A model generated the notes under the pieces. The model had not been told where the DNA came from and searched no databases. It was given only the letters and a program-made list of their open reading frames with translations. A stretch of DNA of 26,394 nucleotides. Origin: CAZWRF01 sp964636095 (GTDB lineage: Bacteria > Patescibacteriota > Minisyncoccia > JAHISW01 > Tagabacteraceae). Numbering within the stretch: the stretch's first letter is position 1; the number at the start of each line of letters is the position of its first letter. The stretch covers positions 1 through 26,394 of the forward strand of contig CAZWRF010000006.1 in NCBI GenBank assembly GCA_964636095.1, in the 5' to 3' direction. This document shows, in pieces, positions 22,140-26,394 of the stretch. The translations under genes and the position numbers were made by a program.

Positions 22140-22239
22140 NNNNNNNNNNNNNNNNNNNNNNNNNNNNNNNNNNNNNNNNNNNNNNNNNNNNNNNNNNNNN
22201 NNNNNNNNNNNNNNNNNNNNNNNNNNNNNNNNNNNNNNN
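22140..22239. other. Assembly gap of 100 N
   Basis: Exactly 100 Ns, a nominal scaffold gap. The 12 nt before it (22128-22139, AAGATATAATTA) equal the 12 nt starting at 22240, so the flanking contigs may in fact overlap and the gap may be empty. Confidence 0.9.
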
Positions 22240-22250
22240 AAGATATAATT

Positions 22251-22814
22251 ATGAAAGAATATGAGCATTATAGTCCCGCGGTTCAAAGAGTCCTTTTGCT
22301 TTTGGGTTCCGGTTTGGCTTTGGGTCTTTCGGGCAGTCCCTCAAGATATTTCAAAATTTTGAAAGCGACAGGCAAAGAATGGCAGGATATAAATAAACGG
22401 GCGCTTCACCGCGCGATAAAGAAAATTTACGCATCCAAGCTTGTTGATATTTCAGAGGATAAGGACGGTTTGACTGTTTTGAAGCTAAACAAAAACGGCA
22501 AAGAAAAAATTTTAAGATACAAATTGGAGAATGTAAAAATATCCGGCATGAAAAAATGGGATAAAAAATGGCGCATAGTTCTATTTGATATTCCCGAGAG
22601 CAGAAAGAAAACTAGGGATGCCCTCAGGCATCACTTGAAGAGACTCAATTTTTTTGAATTTCAAAAAAGCGTTTTTGTTCATCCCTTTGATTGCGAGGAT
22701 GAAATGGATTTTATTATTGAATTTCTTGGTATTCGTCCGCATGTGCGGTTTATAATCGCCGATTCTTTGGACAACGAAGCTCATTTGAAAAGGCACTTTG
22801 GATTGAAGTATTGA
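22251..22814 (+). CDS. PaaX-like protein with Cas2-like domain
   Basis: 187 residues. N-terminal part (about 1-95) resembles a winged helix: AVQRVLLLLGSGLALGLS, NKRALHRAIKKIYASKLVDISEDKDGLTVLKLNKNGKE. C-terminal part (about 100-187) is the Cas2-like ferredoxin fold seen in PaaX proteins and orphan Cas2-like proteins: KKWRIVLFDIPESRKKTRDALRHHLKRLNFFEFQKSVFVHPF, with the Asp of LFDIP at the Cas2 catalytic position. No CRISPR array or cas1 is near. It is bracketed by two 40-nt palindromes. The ATG directly follows TATAATT at the gap edge, so the true 5' end is uncertain. It could be a transcription regulator, a nuclease, or both. Confidence 0.8.
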   Translation: MKEYEHYSPAVQRVLLLLGSGLALGLSGSPSRYFKILKATGKEWQDINKRALHRAIKKIYASKLVDISEDKDGLTVLKLNKNGKEKILRYKLENVKISGMKKWDKKWRIVLFDIPESRKKTRDALRHHLKRLNFFEFQKSVFVHPFDCEDEMDFIIEFLGIRPHVRFIIADSLDNEAHLKRHFGLKY

Positions 22815-22828
22815 AGTAGGGAAATTTG

Positions 22829-22868
22829 AAATACCATTTTTTTCGCGATCGCGGAAATAGTGGTATTT
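22829..22868. repeat. 40-nt palindrome, copy 2 (CGCGATCGCG core)
   Basis: Centred at 22848/22849. The left half begins AAATACCA and the right half ends TGGTATTT. Relative to copy 1, left positions 5 and 7 changed G to A and A to C, and their partners on the right changed C to T and T to G, so both pairs are kept. One T-T mismatch and two G-U pairs remain. It lies 15 nt after the PaaX/Cas2-like stop, upstream of the ndk promoter. Confidence 0.85.
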
Positions 22869-22914
22869 GGGAAATTGAAAGATTTAGAAAATTTGCGAAA
22901 TATTGCAAAAAACA

Positions 22915-22952
22915 TTGTCAATTTTTAAATAATTCTCTAAAATAATTTCATA
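22915..22952 (+). promoter_or_regulatory. ndk promoter, near-leaderless
   Basis: TTGTCA (22915-22920), 17-nt spacer, TAAAAT (22938-22943); the ATG at 22952 is 8 nt after the -10 box, so only about 2 nt of leader is expected. No Shine-Dalgarno site. Confidence 0.6.
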
Positions 22953-23569
22953 TGGCTGATAAAAAAGAACACCATAAAAAAGAAAGGACTATGGTATTGG
23001 TTAAGCCGGACGGTATCCAAAGGTCTTTGGTCGGCGAAATTATCGGGCGCTTTGAAAGGGTGGGACTGAAGCTTTCTGCCATGAAAATGATTGTTCCCGA
23101 CAAAGACATGATAGAAAAGCACTATACTCTTGACCCCGACTGGAGGAGAGTAACCGGCGAGAAAACCATAAAAAGCTACAAGAGCAAAGGACAAACTCCG
23201 CCTTCGGAAGACCCTTTGGAAATTACGGCGGCTATTTTGGAACGGTTGAAGACGTATATGACCTCCGGTCCGGTGATTGCCATGGTGTGGCAGGGCGCGC
23301 ACGCGGTTGGCATTGTGAGAAAATTGGTGGGAGGCACGGAGCCCCTGTCTTCCGATGTGGGAACCATCCGCGGAGACTTTGTTCTGGATTCCTATGAGAT
23401 GTCGGATGGCGACAAAAGGTCCATAAGAAACCTTATTCACGCTTCCGGCTCCGTCGGCGAAGCGGAAAAAGAAATTACCCATTGGTTTGGCGAGGAAGAG
23501 GTTTTTAATTACCGGCTTGTTCAGGAGGAGATACTTTATGATGTAAACTTGGACGGATTATTGGAATAG
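22952..23569 (+). CDS. ndk: Nucleoside diphosphate kinase with internal insertion
   Basis: Transfers gamma-phosphate between NTPs and NDPs through a phosphohistidine. 205 residues against about 140-150 normally. A charged N-terminal extension (MADKKEHHKKER) precedes TMVLVKPDGIQRSLVGEIIGRFE; an insertion of about 45 residues (around WRRVTGEKTIKSYKSKGQTP and SEDPLEITAAILERLK) replaces the usual short loop before YMTSGPVIAMVWQG. The active-site His is in NLIHASGSVGEAEKEI. I recall similarly inserted NDKs in archaea and CPR bacteria. It uses NDPs such as those PNPase releases. Confidence 0.94.
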   Translation: MADKKEHHKKERTMVLVKPDGIQRSLVGEIIGRFERVGLKLSAMKMIVPDKDMIEKHYTLDPDWRRVTGEKTIKSYKSKGQTPPSEDPLEITAAILERLKTYMTSGPVIAMVWQGAHAVGIVRKLVGGTEPLSSDVGTIRGDFVLDSYEMSDGDKRSIRNLIHASGSVGEAEKEITHWFGEEEVFNYRLVQEEILYDVNLDGLLE

Positions 23570-23570
23570 C

Positions 23571-23636
23571 TTTGAACATCCAACGCCCAACAATCAACAT
23601 CCATTCAACAATCAATAAATTATAATAATCAACGAC
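23571..23636. repeat. Left inverted-repeat arm of the four-helix-bundle element
   Basis: A degenerate tract built of CAAC/CATCC/CAATC units (AACATCCAAC, ATCCATTCAACAATCAAT), starting right after the ndk stop. Its reverse complement resembles the tract after the next gene (31 of 41 aligned positions by hand count), and it matches the tract at 25674 directly (40 of 47). It ends with TATAAT (23621-23626), a possible promoter for the enclosed gene. Confidence 0.7.
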
Positions 23637-23637
23637 A

Positions 23638-23994
23638 ATGAATAATTTTGACTTGGAAGAAAGATGTGCCAGATTTGCGGAAAAAATAATTGCTTTGTGT
23701 AAGAAAATTGAAATCACGCCAATAAACAGGAGAATAATTGACCAACTCGTAGGTTCCAGCGGCTCAATTGGCGCCAATTACTGCGAAGCAAGCGAGGCGG
23801 AAAGTAGGAAAGATTTTAGGCACAAAATGAGTATAGCTAAAAAAGAAATTAAAGAAACAAAGCACTGGTTGAGGTTATTATCAAACACAAATAAAGAGGA
23901 GGAAAAACAAATAAAAGAATTTTGGGAAGAGGCTCACGAACTCCTGTTGATATTTAGCAAATCTATAAACACAAGCAAGAGTGGTCGTGATTGA
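23638..23994 (+). CDS. Four-helix-bundle protein (23S rRNA IVS family)
   Basis: 118 residues. It matches the family first seen in intervening sequences of 23S rRNA genes and also as stand-alone genes: FDLEERCARFAEKIIALCKK, RRIIDQLVGSSGSIGANYCEASEAESRKDFRHKMSIAKKEIKETKHWLRLL. Four amphipathic helices, basic surface; related Avd proteins serve diversity-generating retroelements, but no reverse transcriptase is here. The function of stand-alone members is unknown. The stop codon lies inside the right repeat arm, and a TATAAT box sits 11 nt before the ATG, so the gene and its flanks look like one unit. Confidence 0.88.
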   Translation: MNNFDLEERCARFAEKIIALCKKIEITPINRRIIDQLVGSSGSIGANYCEASEAESRKDFRHKMSIAKKEIKETKHWLRLLSNTNKEEEKQIKEFWEEAHELLLIFSKSINTSKSGRD

Positions 23995-24054
23995 ATATTG
24001 GAGGTTTGGGTGTTGAATGAGTATTGGGTATTGAATGTTGGATATTAAACTTTA
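23991..24054. repeat. Right inverted-repeat arm of the four-helix-bundle element
   Basis: A TTGAATATTGG/TGTTGAATG/GTATTGG tract, the reverse-complement counterpart of 23571-23636. It begins at the stop codon of the gene and ends just before the promoter of the small RNA. Confidence 0.7.
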
Positions 24055-24060
24055 GGTTAA

Positions 24061-24096
24061 TTGATTCTTCACTTGCTCCGTGATAAAATAAGGGCA
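24061..24096 (+). promoter_or_regulatory. Promoter of the structured RNA
   Basis: TTGATT (24061-24066), 17-nt spacer, TAAAAT (24084-24089); +1 is expected near 24096, right at the closing stem of the RNA. Confidence 0.65.
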
Positions 24097-24262
24097 GCTG
24101 TTCAAAGATCAACTTTTAGATCAAGTTGTAAAAAAAGGGAGCCTTATATCGGGCCCGGTTGCTGATTCGTTCGGAACCCTGTCTCTGCGGGCACCCACGT
24201 GGGATACAGCTGAAAGGCTCTTTGAACAGCCAATAAGCACCTCGCCATACGGCGGGGTTTTT
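24096..24262 (+). ncRNA. Structured small RNA, possibly 6S-like
   Basis: About 165 nt with its own promoter and terminator and no open frame of note. A perfect 12-bp closing stem joins 24097-24108 (GCTGTTCAAAGA) to 24219-24230. Inside: a 6-bp hairpin CAACTT/AAGTTG (24110-24128), AGCCTT/AAGGCT (24140-24145 with 24214-24219), TATC/GATA (24147-24150 with 24203-24206), GCCCG/CGGGC (24153-24157 with 24188-24192), and a GC-rich centre with CCCACGTGGG. A long interrupted rod of this length suggests 6S RNA, the RNA polymerase inhibitor. It lacks SRP, tmRNA and RNase P signatures. The family name is a guess; that a structured RNA is encoded is much firmer. Confidence 0.6.
24239..24262 (+). terminator. 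Intrinsic terminator of the structured RNA
   Basis: CCTCGCC (24240-24246), loop ATAC, GGCGGGG (24251-24257), then TTTTT. Seven pairs with one G-U. Confidence 0.8.
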
Positions 24263-24266
24263 ATAT

Positions 24267-24305
24267 TTGGATAAACTTCAGGATGGAGTTATAATAACTT
24301 TATTA
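24267..24305 (+). promoter_or_regulatory. Promoter of the beta-CASP nuclease gene, near-leaderless
   Basis: TTGGAT (24267-24272), 17-nt spacer, consensus TATAAT (24290-24295). The ATG at 24305 lies 9 nt after the -10 box, so about 3 nt of leader is expected. No Shine-Dalgarno site. Confidence 0.6.
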
Positions 24306-25669
24306 TGATTAAACTTACTTTTCTCGGAGGGGCGCAGGAAGTGACGGGGGCAAATCACCTGGTAGAGTACGACGGAGGGAAAATTCTCGTTGATTGCGGC
24401 CTTTTTCAGGGCACCAAAACGTGCGAGGACCAAAACCACGACCCTTTCGGCTTTGACCCGAAACAAATCAGCACATTGTTCGTTACCCACGCCCACCTGG
24501 ACCACGTCGGCCGTGTACCGAAGCTTGTGAAAGAAGGGTTCAGGGGGAAAATAATTTCTACCGCGCCTACCCGCGCCCTTGCGGAAGTATCGCTTATAGA
24601 CAGCATGGGTATTTTGGAAAAAGAAGCGAAAAGAGAAGGGAGAGAAGCGCCCTATGGCAAGGAAGATGTGAAAAAAGCCATGGCTTTGTGGGAAACTTCC
24701 ATGTACGGAGAGACCGTTCACCTTGGCGGGGCAAAGGCTGTTTTAAGGGATGCCGGCCACATTCTCGGCTCGGCTATGGTGGAGCTTGTTTTTGGCAAAG
24801 GCGCTTTTGAAAAGAAAGTTGTTTTTAGCGGGGACCTTGGCAATCCGCCTACTCCTCTTTTGAGCCCTACTTACAATCTTACCGACGCGGATTATCTTGT
24901 TTTGGAAAGTACCTACGGAAGCAAGGAGCACGAGGGAAAGGAGGAAAGAAAGCTAAAACTGGAACGGGCGCTTGAAGATACCATAAAGGGGGGAGGAGTT
25001 TTAATGATTCCGGCTTTTTCCATTGAGCGCACCCAGGAGCTTCTTTTTGAAATGAACGACCTTGTTGAAAACGGCAGGATAAACCAGGTGCCGGTTTTTC
25101 TCGACAGCCCCCTGGCCATAAAGGCGACCGATATTTACAAAAAATACGAAGACTATTTCAATAAAGAAGCGAAATATATCATAAATTCGGGCGACGACAT
25201 ATTCAAGTTTCCGGGCTTGAAGTTTTGCCTTAAAACGGAAGAATCAAAAGCCATAAACAACGTTGAGCCTCCAAAAGTTATTATTGCCGGCTCGGGAATG
25301 TCCACCGGCGGAAGAATAATCCACCACGAAAAAAGATATCTTTCCGATCCAAAAAATACTCTTCTTTTGATAAGCTACCAGGCGGCCGGCTCTTTGGGCC
25401 GGCAGCTTAAAGACGGCGCCAAGTGGGTGACTATTTTGGGGGACAAGATCCCGGTCAATGCCAAAGTGGAGAAGATAGACGGGTATTCGTCTCATCCCGA
25501 CATGAACGGGCTCTATAACCTGGTTGAAAAAAACGCGGACAAGCTGAAAAAAGTTTTTGTGGTCCAAGGCGAGCCGCACTCGGCGCTTTTCTTCGCCCAA
25601 AAAGTAAAAGACTACCTGGGAATAGAAGCGGAAGCGCCGACACGCGGCGAAAGCTATGTGCTAGAATAG
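24305..25669 (+). CDS. Metallo-beta-lactamase/beta-CASP RNA nuclease
   Basis: 454 residues, CPSF73/Ysh1-like bacterial family. MBL part: FLGGAQEVTGANHLVEY, LVDCGLFQG, metal motif THAHLDHVGRVP, DAGHILGSAMVEL, VVFSGDLG. Beta-CASP part: ESTYGSKEH (motif A), IPAFSIERTQELLFE, VFLDSPLA, AGSGMSTGGRIIHHE, and the C-terminal RNA-specificity segment with GYSSHPDMNGL and VVQGEPHSALFFAQKV. Such enzymes cut or trim RNA. With PNPase, NYN protein and RNase HI it adds to an RNA-turnover set. Confidence 0.94.
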   Translation: MIKLTFLGGAQEVTGANHLVEYDGGKILVDCGLFQGTKTCEDQNHDPFGFDPKQISTLFVTHAHLDHVGRVPKLVKEGFRGKIISTAPTRALAEVSLIDSMGILEKEAKREGREAPYGKEDVKKAMALWETSMYGETVHLGGAKAVLRDAGHILGSAMVELVFGKGAFEKKVVFSGDLGNPPTPLLSPTYNLTDADYLVLESTYGSKEHEGKEERKLKLERALEDTIKGGGVLMIPAFSIERTQELLFEMNDLVENGRINQVPVFLDSPLAIKATDIYKKYEDYFNKEAKYIINSGDDIFKFPGLKFCLKTEESKAINNVEPPKVIIAGSGMSTGGRIIHHEKRYLSDPKNTLLLISYQAAGSLGRQLKDGAKWVTILGDKIPVNAKVEKIDGYSSHPDMNGLYNLVEKNADKLKKVFVVQGEPHSALFFAQKVKDYLGIEAEAPTRGESYVLE

Positions 25670-25769
25670 GCTTTAACATCCAACCTCCAACAGCCAATAT
25701 CCATTCAACAACCAATAAATGAATAATCAATGACGATAAATGAATGTTGAATATTGAGTATTGAATATT
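25670..25769. repeat. Gene-less copy of the four-helix-bundle repeat element
   Basis: It starts 4-5 nt after the beta-CASP stop with AACATCCAAC, matching 23575 onward (40 of 47), continues through ATAATCAATGACGATAA to ATGAAT, then changes directly into the right-arm type TTGAATATTGAGTATTGAATATT. It looks like the gene-bearing element with the open frame removed. The two arms can fold on each other. Confidence 0.7.
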
Positions 25770-26394
25770 ATGAAAGGTCTTAAGCCACTATATCAAGTAC
25801 CGCTTATGCATCGCTGGAAAATACTTGCCGCTCTTTCGGCCGTGGTATTGGCCGTTGTTGTTATTTTCTTTTTCGCAAACAAAAAAACCGAAAAAGTTGC
25901 CGCCTGGTGGGACGAGGGGTGGAGCTACAGAAAAGCCATTGTCATCAACCACTCCCAGGTAGGCACAAGCAGCCCTATTACCAATTTCCCGGTGCTTGTT
26001 TCTCTCACCGACTCCGACCTTTCAACCCACGCCCAGGAGGATGGAGATGATTTTGTGTTTACCCTCGGCTCAACAGGAGAAATACTTTCCCATGAAATAG
26101 AAAGCTACGCGTCCACCACGGGCACTCTTGTGGCCTGGGTGAAAGTGCCAACTCTTTCTTCAACCGAGGACACTACTATATATATGTACTACGGCAACGC
26201 CGGAGTAGGCGACCAGTCGGACCCCACAAACGTGTGGGATGATAACTATGCAGGCGTGTGGCATATGCCGGATGATGCAAATGCTTCTACGACGGATAGT
26301 ACAGTGAATGGAAACAACGGGACAGCTTATTACGATGCCTCAACCACGGCTTCGGCTAAAATAGATGGTGGTATGCAGTTTGACGGCACGGATG
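25770..26394 (+). CDS. DUF2341/LamG-type surface protein, 5' part
   Basis: Open to the window edge (208 codons). It starts MKGLKPLYQVPLMHRWK; an alternative in-frame ATG is at 25806. A TM or signal-anchor segment (ILAALSAVVLAVVVIFFF, about 18-35) precedes WWDEGWSYRKAIVINHSQV, SPITNFPVLVSLTDSDL, WVKVPTLSSTEDTTIYMYYGNAGVGDQSDPTNVWD (given in parts here), the pattern of DUF2341, then VWHMPDDANASTTDSTVNGNNGT typical of a LamG/concanavalin-like domain. Likely an exported, cell-surface or pilus-associated adhesin-like protein. The codons Thr, Ser and Asn rise after the TM, as usual in such proteins. Confidence 0.85.
   Translation, partial: MKGLKPLYQVPLMHRWKILAALSAVVLAVVVIFFFANKKTEKVAAWWDEGWSYRKAIVINHSQVGTSSPITNFPVLVSLTDSDLSTHAQEDGDDFVFTLGSTGEILSHEIESYASTTGTLVAWVKVPTLSSTEDTTIYMYYGNAGVGDQSDPTNVWDDNYAGVWHMPDDANASTTDSTVNGNNGTAYYDASTTASAKIDGGMQFDGTD

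Noticed and set aside
22083..22868. The two CGCGATCGCG palindromes as a CRISPR array, suggested by the Cas2-like gene
   Set aside because: Only two copies, 746 nt apart with a gene between them, no spacers and no cas1 or other cas genes.
23638..23994. Four-helix-bundle protein as the Avd of a diversity-generating retroelement
   Set aside because: No reverse transcriptase, template repeat or variable repeat is visible nearby.

Overview
The window looks like a scaffold from a Candidate Phyla Radiation (Patescibacteria) bacterium, most likely Parcubacteria. This is inferred from gene content, not from a tree. The signs are tightly overlapped small genes, a nucleoside diphosphate kinase with a large internal insertion, L19 with a long low-complexity tail, a ComEC split over two genes, ComM/YifB, an orphan PaaX/Cas2-like protein, a 23S-IVS-type four-helix-bundle protein, and GC-rich short palindromes scattered between and inside genes. 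Two runs of N (10 and 100) show it is a gapped assembly.

Layout. 1-6170 (minus strand): an AbrB-type regulator, then rpsO, a NYN-domain protein, pnp, a one-TM protein of unknown function, a DksA/TraR-like protein and yifB/comM. 6283-7931 (plus): an NNMT/PNMT/TEMT-type methyltransferase translationally coupled to a Xer tyrosine recombinase, closed by a bidirectional terminator. 7948-8211 (minus): a small hypothetical gene. 8417-14721 (minus): an F1Fo ATP synthase operon in the order atpI-like, atpB, atpE, small TM protein, atpF, atpA, DedA-like, atpG, atpD, atpC, with no atpH (delta). 14826-17557 (minus): tRNA-Val, rluD-type synthase, rplS, tRNA-Leu, glutaredoxin, tRNA-Arg, pyrH, tRNA-Ala. 17626-22052 (plus): recJ, an RNase HI-like gene and split comEC, a DNA uptake and nucleic-acid degradation cluster. 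22083-26394 (plus): an orphan PaaX/Cas2-like gene bracketed by two 40-nt palindromes, ndk, a four-helix-bundle gene inside inverted repeats, a structured small RNA, a beta-CASP nuclease, a gene-less copy of the inverted repeat, and the start of a DUF2341/LamG surface protein.

How it fits together. Much of the content concerns RNA and DNA turnover and import (PNPase, beta-CASP nuclease, RecJ, RNase HI, ComEC, ComM, NDK, UMP kinase), fitting a host-dependent, nucleotide-salvaging cell that keeps a reduced ATP synthase. Several genes that follow intergenic gaps have a -10 box ending only 6-9 nt before the start codon, which suggests leaderless mRNAs. Internal genes such as pyrH and the 8211 gene use clear Shine-Dalgarno sites.

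The observations most worth following are: (1) the PaaX/Cas2-like gene between two equal-length palindromes whose arms differ by compensatory base pairs; (2) the four-helix-bundle gene in inverted repeats with an internally deleted second copy 1.7 kb away; (3) the ATP synthase with correlated loss of delta and of its expected docking regions on alpha and b; (4) an independently transcribed, possibly 6S-like RNA. No sequence search was run; family names rest on motif recognition.
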